Of a DNA stretch of 64,000 nt, positions 44,639-53,389 are shown piece after piece. The notes beneath the pieces were generated by a model, which was given only the letters and a program-made list of their open reading frames with translations, searched no databases and was not told the origin of the DNA. The translations under genes and the position numbers were made by a program. Origin of the DNA: JAGQRJ01 sp041402045 (GTDB taxonomy: Bacteria > Planctomycetota > J058); NCBI GenBank assembly GCA_041402045.1, contig JAWKSZ010000015.1, positions 76,587 to 140,586 of the forward strand, in the 5' to 3' direction. Every line of letters begins with the position of its first letter. The stretch's first letter is position 1.

Positions 44639-45352
44639 ATGCACTACCGTTCTGTACTGACCCTGACCGCGCTCTGCGCCTTGCCCCTGGCCCAGGCCCA
44701 GACCAAGGAGGAGCTGAAGCGCGACATCGTCGAGCTCAAGGAGCGCCTCGAGCGCGCCGCGCGCTGGCGCACGTCCGACGAGGCCGTGCACCAGGAGAAG
44801 CTCCGCGAGGCGAGCCAACAGGTCGAGCGCGAGCGCGAGCGGATCGCCGACTACTCGCGCATGGTCGACACCCTGCACAAGCAGCGCGAGGCAGACATGC
44901 GCCGGGAGGCGGAGCGACTCGCGCGCGAGGAGGAGTGGCGGGTCAGCGTCGACGAAGAGCGCCGCTGGCTGGAGAACCAGGTCCGCTCTCGCGCCGCCGC
45001 CAACGCGGCCTTGGTCAAAGCGCTGATCGCCAACCACGCCGTGCTCCGCGCCAAGGGGCTGGAGGTCCCCGGGGAGACGGAGGCCCGCCGTAAGCTCGCG
45101 CTCCCCTTCGGGATCGAGCTCCAGGCGCCCCGCTCCCTGGGAGAGGTCCTCGGCGAGCTGAGCGAGAAGCTGGGGCTCGAGGTCGCGTTCCTCGACGACG
45201 AGCTCACGGGGTTCCCGATCGGAGCCCTGAGCGTGAAGCCTGCGCCGGTCACCGAGCTCCTGGACGCGATCGTGGGGGCGGTCTACGGCACCGAGCGCAA
45301 GGTCCGCTGGCGGGTCGAAGGCGCCTATCTCGTGATCGAAGAGGTCCGCTAG
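44639..45352 (+). CDS. Exported coiled-coil protein with STN-like C-terminal domain
   Basis: A 237-aa protein with a signal peptide (cleavage after LPLAQAQ near residue 21), a long charged coiled coil (about 23-125) and a C-terminal domain. The latter (LPFGIELQAPRSLGEVLGELSEKLGLEVAFLDDELTGFPIGALSVKPAPVTELLDAIV..WRVEGAYLVIEE) resembles the secretin/TonB short N-terminal fold. STN domains dock envelope machines. It lies 30 bases after the glycosidase and probably shares its transcript. Its TAG stop is in a CTAG shared with the convergent gene. Confidence 0.75.
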   Translation: MHYRSVLTLTALCALPLAQAQTKEELKRDIVELKERLERAARWRTSDEAVHQEKLREASQQVERERERIADYSRMVDTLHKQREADMRREAERLAREEEWRVSVDEERRWLENQVRSRAAANAALVKALIANHAVLRAKGLEVPGETEARRKLALPFGIELQAPRSLGEVLGELSEKLGLEVAFLDDELTGFPIGALSVKPAPVTELLDAIVGAVYGTERKVRWRVEGAYLVIEEVR

Positions 45353-45729
45353 CGCGGTCCGCCGAGCGGAGGCGGCGGCCGCCCGCCCGGTCCACCCGGG
45401 GGCGGCCCGCCGGGCCCACCCGGCCCGCGGTCGTGGCGCTCGAGCTGCTTGCGCCGCTCCTCGAGTCGGGCGAACTGGGCGTCGTCGAGCACCTCGCGCA
45501 GCTCGGCGTCCGCCCGGTCGCGGAGCGCGCTCAAGCGCTCGCGGCGCTCCCGCTCCACCGCGTCGAACTCGGGGCGGTAGCGCTCGAAGATCGCGCGCAC
45601 CTCCTGGGCCTGCGCGACGTCGAGCTGGAGCTCCTCGACCAGGTGGTCGACGGGGTCGCCCTTGGGCGGCCCCGGGCGCCGCCCGCCGTAGAGCCGCCAG
45701 CCCAGCGGCGGCAGCGCCGCCCCGACCAC
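45349..45729 (-). CDS. Spy/CpxP-like (LTXXQ-type) small protein, start uncertain
   Basis: About 126 residues: a short hydrophobic N-terminus (VVGAALPPLGWRLYG), then a helical pair (DHLVEELQLDVAQAQEVRAIFERYRPEFDAVERERRERLSALRDRADAELREVLDDAQFARLEER) with the spacing of the periplasmic Spy/CpxP/heavy-metal-resistance family, and a Pro/Gly-rich tail (GGPGGPPPGGPGG). The GTG at 45729 is my best in-frame start. The frame is open further upstream to 45909, but that stretch looks non-coding and overlaps the leader of the divergent gene. Confidence 0.6.
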   Translation of the reverse strand: MVGAALPPLGWRLYGGRRPGPPKGDPVDHLVEELQLDVAQAQEVRAIFERYRPEFDAVERERRERLSALRDRADAELREVLDDAQFARLEERRKQLERHDRGPGGPGGPPPGGPGGRPPPPLGGPR

Positions 45730-45907
45730 CAGGAGCGCTTCCCGTCCGGCCTGGTCGAGGTGTGTTGGCTCACCGGGCCGGGCGACTTTCCGGAGCCCAC
45801 CGTCAGGCGTGGGTAAAACTCGACGCCCCGTGGGGCGCGCCCCCCCCCGCACCCGCCTGGCAAAGCGACGCCTGCCCGGTAGGTTGCCCGCCAAGGAGGA
45901 GGATTCC

Positions 45908-46318
45908 ATGGGATTGAAAGAACGTCGCGCGCTGAAGGCGTTTCAGGACGAGCACTTCGCCGCGCAGAAGAAGCGGATCGACGACGCTGCGGGCTTCGAG
46001 GTCGACCTCGACATGGACTGGGACTCGCTAGTCGACCCCACGTACCTGCACATGATCAACGAGACCTGGCCCAAGGTGTACTTCGACCCGACCGTGGCCG
46101 CGCTCGAGGCCGTGGGCGTGGACGCCATGGGCAAGGAGGCCCTGCAAGAGGGCCTGAAGAAGGTCGTGTTCAAGAACGCGTCCGACTGCAGCACCGCCGG
46201 CCGCTGCGCGACCTTCAGCGACGGCGTGCTCACCGTCGACCACAAGCCGTTCACCAACGTCGACTACGTGAAGGACCGCGCCAAGGCGATCCAGGACGTG
46301 CTCGAGGACGGGCTCTGA
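45908..46318 (+). CDS. Conserved small protein of unknown function
   Basis: A 136-aa soluble protein (MGLKERRALKAFQDEHFAAQKKRIDDAAGFEVDLDMDWDSL...) with an acidic middle, ETWPKVYFDPTVAALEAVGVDAMGKEAL and a C-terminal TVDHKPFTNVDYVKDRAKAIQ. The text has the feel of a conserved single-domain family but I cannot name it. The AAGGAGGAGG ribosome site is very strong, suggesting high expression. The stop overlaps the next gene. Confidence 0.85.
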   Translation: MGLKERRALKAFQDEHFAAQKKRIDDAAGFEVDLDMDWDSLVDPTYLHMINETWPKVYFDPTVAALEAVGVDAMGKEALQEGLKKVVFKNASDCSTAGRCATFSDGVLTVDHKPFTNVDYVKDRAKAIQDVLEDGL

Positions 46319-47001
46319 GCGACCTCGAGCAGCTCCCCGCGGTCGCGCCGCGCCGGGTCCTGGACGCGCTCACGCGCGCGCGGGCCAAGGGCGGAGCGGC
46401 CGCGGAGGTGACCCTCGGCCTCGCGTCCGGGGCGTCCCTGCGGGGCGCTCCGCTGGCGCTGACCGACGGAGTCCTGACCCTCTCGGTCCCCCAAACCGCC
46501 GGACGCGGAGCCGACCTGGTCTACCTCGAGGTCGCCCGCGTCGAGTCCCTGCGGGTGCACGCGGCCGACGAGGTCGCGCACCTGCTGACCTTCGGCGCGG
46601 TCGACTTGCCGACGCCCCCGCCGCGCGACGCCCCCGAGGCCCCGACTCGGCTCAAGCTGCGCCGGGCGGTCGAGGCCTTGAGTCAGCGCGCGGCCCACGA
46701 GCTCGGGCTGCGCCTGGAGCTGGAGCCCGAGTTCCTCGAGGGCCTGCTCGAGTCCGAGGCCGAAGCCCGGCGGGTGACCGCGCAGGTGAGCGAGGACGTG
46801 TTCCAGGCGCTGCAAGTCCTCGCCGCGGACCCCGACGCCCAGGAGTCCCTCGCCCCCTTGGCCGTCGTGCGCCTGGGCGCGGGACCGCTCGCGGCCCGCG
46901 CCGACGGCGACACCCTGCGGATCACGTTTCAGGCGGCCCTGGGCCTCGGCGGGCGCCCCGCCCCCGACGCCCTCGTGGACGCCCTCATGACCGCGCTCTG
47001 A
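46315..47001 (+). CDS. Unknown protein with a probable CTG start
   Basis: A 228-aa protein with no recognised domain: a small beta region (AEVTLGLASGASLRGAPLALTDGVLTLSV, DLVYLEVARVESLRVHAADEVAHLL), then a helical C-terminal half. In-frame coding character extends upstream of the first GTG (46408) as SDLEQLPAVAPRRVLDALTRARAKG. The only start available there is the CTG at 46315, overlapping the previous stop as CTGA. This fits the four-base overlaps used elsewhere in the window. The alternative is a GTG start at 46408. Confidence 0.7.
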   Translation: MSDLEQLPAVAPRRVLDALTRARAKGGAAAEVTLGLASGASLRGAPLALTDGVLTLSVPQTAGRGADLVYLEVARVESLRVHAADEVAHLLTFGAVDLPTPPPRDAPEAPTRLKLRRAVEALSQRAAHELGLRLELEPEFLEGLLESEAEARRVTAQVSEDVFQALQVLAADPDAQESLAPLAVVRLGAGPLAARADGDTLRITFQAALGLGGRPAPDALVDALMTAL

Positions 47002-47019
47002 CCCACGCTCGCTACGTGC

Positions 47020-47058
47020 GACGGGCCGCGAACGCCTACACAGCGTTCGCGGCCCGTC
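47020..47058 (+). terminator. Long hairpin terminator
   Basis: A perfect 16-bp stem (GACGGGCCGCGAACGC and its complement) with a 7-base loop lies 18 bases after the stop of the preceding gene. No T run follows. Confidence 0.7.
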
Positions 47059-47089
47059 ACGTGCAGAGAGACAGAGGAAGAGGTGAGTG

Positions 47090-47428
47090 GTCAGCGCGCG
47101 AAGCGCGCGAGCCGACGACGAGGAACCGGGGAGAGCCCAGCCTTCGTCCCTGCGGCCCGCCCGGCGAGCGGCGAAGCCGCGAGCGCGCAGCGCGCGAAGC
47201 GCGCGAGCCCCTTGGGGTGAGCCCGAGGGGCTTTGCCCCGAGGGCGAGGGGCTTGGAAGGCCCCTGAAGCTGGACGAGGAACCAGGGAGAGCCCAGCCTT
47301 CGTCCCTGCGGCCCGCCCGGCGAGCGGCGAAGCCGCGAGCGCGCAGCGCGCGAAGCGCGCGAGCCCCTTGGGGGTGAGCCCGAGGGGCTTTGCCCCGAGG
47401 GCGAGGGGGCCTTGGAAAGGCCCCCTGA
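47090..47428. repeat. 156-bp direct repeat with GAA-loop hairpins
   Basis: Two nearly identical 156-bp copies begin at 47117 and 47273 (GACGAGGAACC...), preceded by a partial copy. They contain GCGCGAAGCGCGC and GCGGCGAAGCCGC hairpins and the blocks GAGCCCCTTGGGGGTGAG and GGGGCTTTGCCCCGAGG, also present in the array at 14031-14680. Both arrays sit directly downstream of a minus-strand gene. Confidence 0.88.
47405..47425 (-). terminator. Hairpin terminator of the DUF4397 gene
   Basis: GGGGGCCTT, a 3-base loop and its complement form a 9-bp stem nine bases beyond the stop codon of the minus-strand gene, at the end of the repeat array. Confidence 0.6.
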
Positions 47429-47434
47429 AACCAG

Positions 47435-48811
47435 CTAGCGATCGGCGAGCAGGATCGCGCCGAAGGCGTTCGAGCGCGGCGCAGGGTCGACGGCGATCGC
47501 GGTGCGGATCTGCCCCGCGCCGAGGGTCAAGGCGCCGGTGTCGATCGCCACCGCCAGGCTCCCGGCCACGGTGATCCGCACCCGGTAGTCGCCGGCGGGT
47601 ACCTCGAGGTAGCCGGACGCCTGGAGGAAGGTGACGTTGGTCAGGGTCGGGGTCGCGCCGGCCAGGCTCGCGGCGGGGGCGGTCACATAGATATCGACCG
47701 GTCCTGCGCTGGGGGAGCCGTGCACCAGGCGCAGCTTGACGTTGCCGGCGGCAGGCGGGGTGGTGTCGTCCTCGAGGACCAGGGCGCCGATCTGGCTGAC
47801 GCGGCCCACCGCGATCACCGTCGACTCGGTCCCGGGGAGCACGGCCAGCGAGGCGTCGATCACCGAGGTCGAGCTGTTGGCAGGGTTGACCTGAACGCGG
47901 GTCTGACCGGCCAGGGCGTCGAGGTAGCCCGAGGCCTGACGGTAGGTCACCCCCGCCGCGACCACGGCGCCGTTGACCAGGGCGTCGACCGCCGGGGCGT
48001 CGGGGGAGGCGTGCACCACCCGCAGCCGAGCGACCTGATCCACGAGCTCGAGGGTCGGGGTGTTCGAGTCGCCGGTCAGGGCGACCAGGCTCACCGGCGA
48101 GAACCCGGCGGCGGTGTCGACGGCGACGAGGGTCAGGTTCGAGCCGGGGGCCAGGGACACGGCGCCCGAGTCGTAGACCACGGTGGGCTGGCCGGCCGGG
48201 GTCAGGCGAGCGCGGTAGTCGCCGGCGGGGACGTCGAGGAAGCCCGAGGCGTCCTTGAAGGACACCCCCGCCAGGGTCGGGGTCGCGCCGCTCAGGTCGT
48301 CGCCCGGAGCGGTGACGTAGACGTCGACCTGCCCAGCGGTCGGTGACCCGTGGACCACCCGCAGGCGCACGTCGCCGGGGGCGGGGTCGCTGGCGTCGTC
48401 GACGAGGAGCAGCGGCTCGATCGCGCTCAGGGGTCCGACGGCGATCGCGGTGTAGACGCCGTCGGCGTCGAGGGTCGGGGTCACGTCGATCACGGTCGTG
48501 GTCGTGCCCGCGGCGTTGACCTTCAGGTTGCGGGCGCCGGCGGGGACGTCGAGGTAACCCGAGCCGGCCTTGTAGGGGACGCCGGCCAGCGCCACCGCGT
48601 CGTCGACGAGCACGTCGACCGCGGGCGCGTCGGGGGAGGCGTGCAGCACGCGCACCTTGGCCGTCGCGGCCTGAGTGCTCGGCGTCGCCGTCGACGAGGA
48701 CGAGGTGCCTTGGGTGGCGGTCGCGCGCGAGCGCTCGTTGTTGCCGCAGCCGACGACGCAGATCAGGGACAGACTGAGGGCGCACAGCGCCACGGGGGCC
48801 TTCGAGTTCAT
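47435..48811 (-). CDS. Lipoprotein with four DUF4397 domains
   Basis: A 458-aa lipoprotein: signal peptide with lipobox near LICVVGC (Cys22), a Ser/Thr-rich linker, then four tandem DUF4397 units. They alternate between two types: VRVLHASPDAPAVDVLVDDAVALAGVPYK and LRVVHGSPTAGQVDVYVTAPGDDLSGATPTL, each repeated once. DUF4397 domains are Ig-like and occur in secreted surface proteins; no enzyme is present. The GC-rich hairpin array follows the gene. The start is the ATG at 48811. Confidence 0.92.
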   Translation of the reverse strand: MNSKAPVALCALSLSLICVVGCGNNERSRATATQGTSSSSTATPSTQAATAKVRVLHASPDAPAVDVLVDDAVALAGVPYKAGSGYLDVPAGARNLKVNAAGTTTTVIDVTPTLDADGVYTAIAVGPLSAIEPLLLVDDASDPAPGDVRLRVVHGSPTAGQVDVYVTAPGDDLSGATPTLAGVSFKDASGFLDVPAGDYRARLTPAGQPTVVYDSGAVSLAPGSNLTLVAVDTAAGFSPVSLVALTGDSNTPTLELVDQVARLRVVHASPDAPAVDALVNGAVVAAGVTYRQASGYLDALAGQTRVQVNPANSSTSVIDASLAVLPGTESTVIAVGRVSQIGALVLEDDTTPPAAGNVKLRLVHGSPSAGPVDIYVTAPAASLAGATPTLTNVTFLQASGYLEVPAGDYRVRITVAGSLAVAIDTGALTLGAGQIRTAIAVDPAPRSNAFGAILLADR

Positions 48812-49018
48812 GGGGATCCTTCTTCTTCCTTGGCAGCGGCCTCACCGCCGCCTCTCGCTTCCACCCCCCTTACGCGAACGCCCTGGAACTCGGATCACAC
48901 TCTTTTCGAACTCGACTCTTTGCAGAGAGGGCCAACCTAAGTCCCTAGTTGGCGGTCCTCGCTTCGCGGATCTTCTCTTCGCAGAACCCTCCTTCGCTTT
49001 CGTTCGTGTTGATCAGCA

Positions 49019-51094
49019 ATGAATCGTCTGCCGTTCCTGCTGGCTCCCCTGCTCCTCGTCGCTGCCCTCTGGAGCGGACGGGGAGGCCCCGCTCCCGCGC
49101 CGCACGAGCCGGACACCGCGCCCGTCGTCCCAGTCGCACCCGCTGCGGACGGCTCCACCCCAGCGCTCCCGAGCGCGCCGGTCGCCGCGATCGACTCGCG
49201 GGCGTGCCCGGCCTCGATCGTGATCGCGCTGGAGCCCACCCGGGCCGCGTCGGCGCAGGAGCGCTTCGGCCCCGCGCTCGAGCGCGCCGCGGTGGTCGTC
49301 CTCGCGCAGGACGACGCGCCCGGGCGGCGCCTGGAGCACGAGGCCTGGCGCGGCGCCGTCGACCTGACCCGCGAGACTCCGGTGTGCCTGCCCGCAGGCG
49401 ACTATCGCCTGCGCGCGATCGTGGGAGACCGCGACGGGGTCTTCCAGGGCTGGGTGTCCCTGGCGCCCGGTCGCAGCGAGCGCGTGGAGCTGATCCACGC
49501 CCCGGACGCCTACTCCGTCCTCGGATCCCTCCAGGTCCAGGTCTACGACCCAGAAGCCCCCGTCGCGAACGCCCAGGTCGTGTGGCTGCCCCTCGAGGAC
49601 GATCGCCTGCACCAGGACCCCGGCGCCCTCGCGACGCGGGTCGCCAAGGACTACGGCTTCGCGCGCGGGACGTGTGACGCGGGAGGGAGGCTGCGGGTCG
49701 AGGGGATCCAGGCCGGGCTCTACGTGGTGTTCGCCTACCGCGAGGGTCGGGGCGGACGCTCGCGACCCGTCACGATCGAGCCCGGACGCACGCCGCGGGT
49801 CGACGTCGAGCTCGGCCCCCAGCCCTGCGGCGACGTGACCCTGCGCTGCCGGGACGCCGAGACCAGCGTCTGGATCGAGGCGTTCCAGGTCGAGCGCTAC
49901 ACCGGCGACGTGTACCACGGCAACGCGACATGGTGGGCTCACCAGGGCGCCTTCGAGCTGCACACGCTCCCCGGCGACGCGCCCACCTTCGTGCGCACCC
50001 AGTGCCCGGGCTACCTGCCGGTCGTCCTCGCGCTGCGCCCGACGGCGCCGCACACGGAGGTCGTCGTCGAGCTGCGCCGGCCTCGCGGCGCATGCGGCCG
50101 GGTGCTCCTGCCCCCGGGCGTGCTCGAGGTCGAGCTCGGCGCCGAGCTGGAGCGCGGGCGCTTTCCCTCCGTCCCCGTGGCCCCCCCTGCACCCGGGGAG
50201 GACGCGGACTGGGAGGGCGAAGGCTACGTCGTCGCGCAGAGCGGAGCCGAGTTCGTGCTGCCCTGGATCGAGCCCGCCCCTGGGGCGCGCCTGGTGCTCG
50301 ACTTCGGCCCACGGCTGAAGGTCCCCTTCGAGCAGGACGGGCTACGCGTGGACCTGAGGGACCTGCGTCCGCTGGAGGTCTTGCTCCTCGACGCGAGCGG
50401 CGCGCCGCTCGCAGACGAGTCTGTCTCCGTCCACCAGGGCGAGTCGTTCGAGGACTCCACTCGGACCGACGCCGCAGGGCGGGTTCGCTTTCCCTGGGTC
50501 CCTGCCGGTCCCCTGCGGGTGTGGAGCGAGCACAGCGTGCGCACATGGAGCGTCGCCCAGGGTCCCTGCACGCTGAAGGCCTCGGGGGCGGTGCCTCCGC
50601 CCGCTACCGTGAACGGCCGCGTGCTCGGCGACGACGGCGCACCCCTGCTCGACGCGTGGGTGGACGGGCACCGCGTGGACGAGCACGGCCGGTTCGAGCT
50701 CACGCGCACCCCGGGCGAGGTGGACCTGGTCGTGCGTCGCTTCGACGTGGGCACCCGCGTGGTCCACCTGAACGTGCCTCCAGCGGGTCTGCGCGACCTC
50801 GCGCTGCGGCTCTCCCCGGGGCTCCGCCTGGCCGGGGAGATCCGCGGCGCCGGGGGCGATCGCTGGGATCTGGCGCTGTTCCAGGCCGAGCGGGACGTGC
50901 TCGTGGCGTCGAGCCCGGTCGGCACCTGGTTCGACTTCGGGCGGGTCGAGCCCGGGCGCTACCGCCTCGAGCTGCGGCGCGAGGGCGAGGACGAGGGTCA
51001 GGTCACAACCCTCGACCTCGACCTCCCCCAGGAGCGAACGGACGTGGTGCTCGTCGCCCCCCGAACGTCCTCGAAGACCGACCGCACCCGGTGA
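49019..51094 (+). CDS. Large exported carboxypeptidase-regulatory-like protein
   Basis: A 691-aa exported protein with an N-terminal hydrophobic segment (FLLAPLLLVAALWS) acting as signal or anchor, then multiple beta-sandwich domains: GSLQVQVYDPEAPVANAQVVWLPL, VLLLDASGAPLADESVSVHQG..RTDAAGRVRFPWVPAG, NGRVLGDDGAPLLDAWVDGHRVDEHGRFELT. These are CarboxypepD_reg/transthyretin-like modules without a catalytic unit. Its upstream region (48812-49018) is shared with the divergent DUF4397 gene, is lower in GC and probably holds both promoters. No clear ribosome site precedes the ATG. Confidence 0.85.
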   Translation: MNRLPFLLAPLLLVAALWSGRGGPAPAPHEPDTAPVVPVAPAADGSTPALPSAPVAAIDSRACPASIVIALEPTRAASAQERFGPALERAAVVVLAQDDAPGRRLEHEAWRGAVDLTRETPVCLPAGDYRLRAIVGDRDGVFQGWVSLAPGRSERVELIHAPDAYSVLGSLQVQVYDPEAPVANAQVVWLPLEDDRLHQDPGALATRVAKDYGFARGTCDAGGRLRVEGIQAGLYVVFAYREGRGGRSRPVTIEPGRTPRVDVELGPQPCGDVTLRCRDAETSVWIEAFQVERYTGDVYHGNATWWAHQGAFELHTLPGDAPTFVRTQCPGYLPVVLALRPTAPHTEVVVELRRPRGACGRVLLPPGVLEVELGAELERGRFPSVPVAPPAPGEDADWEGEGYVVAQSGAEFVLPWIEPAPGARLVLDFGPRLKVPFEQDGLRVDLRDLRPLEVLLLDASGAPLADESVSVHQGESFEDSTRTDAAGRVRFPWVPAGPLRVWSEHSVRTWSVAQGPCTLKASGAVPPPATVNGRVLGDDGAPLLDAWVDGHRVDEHGRFELTRTPGEVDLVVRRFDVGTRVVHLNVPPAGLRDLALRLSPGLRLAGEIRGAGGDRWDLALFQAERDVLVASSPVGTWFDFGRVEPGRYRLELRREGEDEGQVTTLDLDLPQERTDVVLVAPRTSSKTDRTR

Positions 51095-51116
51095 TAGGGT
51101 GCCGCCCGGAGGCAGC

Positions 51117-51506
51117 ATGACCCCCGAGCAACTCGAGTCCTGGCCAGCCCAGCAACTGCGCGACGCGCTCGCGGAGTTCGCCGACGACTACGACGAGGCC
51201 GCGCGGGCCTCGATCGCGGCCGAGCTCGACCGACGGGGCCTGGCCCACACGAGGGCGGTCGGCAAGCGCTCGGGCGTCGAAGGCTTCGCCGATTCCTTCG
51301 CCGCGAGCGGCGGCAGCCGCGCCGGGAGCACGCTCCTCGTGGGCCTCGCCTGCTGCGCCGTCGGCGCGTTCGGAGCCTGGAGGTTCCTGGAGCGCCTGCA
51401 GAACCCGACCGCCGCCAGCACCCGCGCGGCCTGGCTCGCGCTGGGCCTGGTCGTCGGCGTCCCGCTGGTGCTCCAGGCCGCGTTCGAGCGCGGACGCCGC
51501 GCCTAG
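51117..51506 (+). CDS. Small membrane protein, unknown
   Basis: A 129-aa protein with a helical soluble N-terminus (EQLESWPAQQLRDALAEFADDYDEAARASIAAELDRRG) and two membrane helices (LLVGLACCAVGAFGAWRFL and AAWLALGLVVGVPLVLQAAF). No family is recognised. The ATG at 51117 has a GGAGG ribosome site and lies 22 bases after the previous gene. Its TAG stop falls in a CTAG that also provides the stop of the convergent oxidoreductase gene. Confidence 0.75.
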   Translation: MTPEQLESWPAQQLRDALAEFADDYDEAARASIAAELDRRGLAHTRAVGKRSGVEGFADSFAASGGSRAGSTLLVGLACCAVGAFGAWRFLERLQNPTAASTRAAWLALGLVVGVPLVLQAAFERGRRA

Positions 51507-52582
51507 GCGAGGGTCGGGTAGTCGGTGTAGCCCTCGGCGCCCGGCGTATAGAACAGGTCGGCCTTGGGCTCGTTGAGCTCCGCGCCCTGCTGGTAGCGCT
51601 CGAGCAGGTCCGGGTTCGCGAGGAACGGGCGCCCGAAGGCGATCAGCTCGCCCTTGCCTTCGGAGAGGTCGGCCTTGGCGCGAGCCGCGTCGTAACCGCC
51701 GGAGAGGACCACGGTCCCGCCGAAGGCGCGGCGCAGGGCCTGCTTGAAGTCCTCCGGCACCGGGGGCGCGCCCATGGCCGAGTGATCGACCAGGTGCAGG
51801 TAGGCCAGGCGCAGCTTGCCCAGCCCGCGCGCGAGCTCGGTGAACTGCGCCTCGATCCCGTCGAAGGGCTGAATGTCGTTGAACACGCCGTAGGGCGAGA
51901 GCCGGATCCCCAAGCGCTCGGGCCCGATCGCGTCGGCCACCGCCTGGGCGACCTCGAGCGCGAAGCGGTTGCGGTGCTCGGGCCACCCGCCGTAGGCGTC
52001 CTCGCGGGTGTTCGTGCCCGGGTGCAGGAACTGGTCGATCAGGTAGCCGTTCGCCCCGTGGAGCTCGACGCCGTCGAAGCCCGACTCGAGCGCCAGGATT
52101 GCCGCGCGCACGAACTCCTCGCGCGCCTCCTCCACCTCGCTCAGGGTCATGGCCCGCGGGGTGGGGAACGGCTGCAGGCCCTCGGCGTCCGTGTACATCT
52201 CACCCTTGGCCGCGATCGCGCTGGGCGCGAGGACCTCGGCCCCCTCCGGCAGGTTCGCCGGGTGCGCGATCCGGCCGACGTGCATGAGCTGCGCGAAGAT
52301 CCGCCCGCCGGCCTCGTGCACGGCGTGGGTCACCTGCCGCCAGCCGGCGACCTGCTCGGGGGAGAACAGCCCGGGGATCCGCGGGTAGCCGAGCGCGTTG
52401 GGGCTGGGCGCGGTGGCCTCGCTCACGATCAGGCCCGCGCCCGCGCGCTGAGCGTAGTAGGTGGCCATGAGCTCGTTGGGGACGTTGCCCAGCGCGCGGC
52501 TGCGGGTCATGGGCGCCATGACCGCGCGGTTGGGGAGGCGCAGCGCGCCGAGGTCGAAGGGAGTGAACAGGGGGTCGGTCAT
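51503..52582 (-). CDS. Old Yellow Enzyme family flavin oxidoreductase
   Basis: A 359-aa FMN-dependent ene-reductase. FMN-barrel marks: LPNRAVMAPMTRSRA, QLMHVGRIAH, the substrate-binding pair HGANGYLIDQFLHPGTNTREDAYGG, and ELIAFGRPFLANPDL. The Tyr and His-Asn positions of classical OYEs (as in NemA) are present. It reduces electrophilic alkenes, quinones or nitro compounds with NAD(P)H. A TetR gene lies upstream on the same strand with an operator between them, so it is probably induced by an electrophile. The ATG at 52582 was chosen over the longer frame. Confidence 0.93.
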   Translation of the reverse strand: MTDPLFTPFDLGALRLPNRAVMAPMTRSRALGNVPNELMATYYAQRAGAGLIVSEATAPSPNALGYPRIPGLFSPEQVAGWRQVTHAVHEAGGRIFAQLMHVGRIAHPANLPEGAEVLAPSAIAAKGEMYTDAEGLQPFPTPRAMTLSEVEEAREEFVRAAILALESGFDGVELHGANGYLIDQFLHPGTNTREDAYGGWPEHRNRFALEVAQAVADAIGPERLGIRLSPYGVFNDIQPFDGIEAQFTELARGLGKLRLAYLHLVDHSAMGAPPVPEDFKQALRRAFGGTVVLSGGYDAARAKADLSEGKGELIAFGRPFLANPDLLERYQQGAELNEPKADLFYTPGAEGYTDYPTLA

Positions 52583-52605
52583 GGGGTCGCTCCTAGCCAC
52601 AGCGG

Positions 52606-52623
52606 TTTCTTTCCAGAAAGAAA
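52606..52623. promoter_or_regulatory. Probable TetR operator upstream of the OYE gene
   Basis: TTTCTTTC, two bases, GAAAGAAA is a perfect 18-base palindrome, AT-rich in an otherwise very GC-rich window. It starts 24 bases upstream of the oxidoreductase start and downstream of the tetR stop, so it should overlap the promoter. Confidence 0.7.
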
Positions 52624-52672
52624 GTTACTTCTGCGGGGCAGAGCGCGCAAGCGCGAGGTGCAGGAAGGCCCG

Positions 52673-53272
52673 CTAAGCCGTTGGGGTGTTGGGACGAACG
52701 CCGTTCCAGAGCAGGTCGACGAAGCGCTCGACGTGCCCCGCGCAGACCTCGGCGGATTCGTCCGCGGTGCACACCCGGACGACGAAGCTCTGGGTGTGGA
52801 GGGCGCCCAGGATCGTGGACGCGAGGACCTCGACGTCGCAGCGGCCCAGTCGCCCCGCCTCCTGCGCGCGGCGCAGCCAGTCGGTCAGCGCCTGGAACGC
52901 CTGCGCCGGCGACTTCCCCTTGCAGCCGGAGACCGCTTCGGCCTCGGCCCCCGCAGCGCGCAGGACCGAGAGCCCCTCCTGCAGGGTCTGGAAGTAGCGC
53001 GCGATCACCCCCGCGTGCTCGACGAGCTGATCGCGCAGCGGGCGCTCGTCAGGGCCAGCCTCGAGGGCCGCGACCCAGGGGATCCGCTCTGGCGGACCCA
53101 GCGCAGCGATCAAGAGCGCCTGCTTGGAGCCGAAGCGGTTGAAGAGCGTGGTGTGGCTGACCCCGAGCTCCTTGGCGATCTCGGCCGCAGAGATCCCGGC
53201 CCCCCGCGCGAGGAAGCAGCGCCGCGCGACGGCGACGATCTGCTCGTCCGTGACCTCCCGGGGCCTGGCCAT
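52673..53272 (-). CDS. TetR-family repressor
   Basis: A 199-aa regulator with an N-terminal helix-turn-helix (ISAAEIAKELGVSHTTLFNRFGSKQALL, residues 27-54) and an all-helical ligand-binding C-terminus. Two cysteines in VSGCKG and two in the last 40 residues (VRVCTAD, AEVCAGH) could respond to electrophiles, as in NemR, the repressor of the OYE gene nemA in E. coli. That parallel is inference from context. It is followed after 90 bases by the oxidoreductase gene and the 18-base palindrome. Confidence 0.9.
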   Translation of the reverse strand: MARPREVTDEQIVAVARRCFLARGAGISAAEIAKELGVSHTTLFNRFGSKQALLIAALGPPERIPWVAALEAGPDERPLRDQLVEHAGVIARYFQTLQEGLSVLRAAGAEAEAVSGCKGKSPAQAFQALTDWLRRAQEAGRLGRCDVEVLASTILGALHTQSFVVRVCTADESAEVCAGHVERFVDLLWNGVRPNTPTA

Positions 53273-53389
53273 GCTCGCGTGCGCTCCTCTGCGCCCACGA
53301 TACCGAGCGCGGACGCGGCGGCCAGCGGCGGGGTCAGCTGCCGTCGAGGGAGCCGACGCGCGCGTCGCGAGGACGACGCCCGGCGCAGG

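Noticed and set aside
48812..49018. Riboswitch or attenuator in the divergent gap
   Set aside because: Only a 6-bp GCCAAC/GTTGGC stem is seen; no known aptamer pattern is recognisable.
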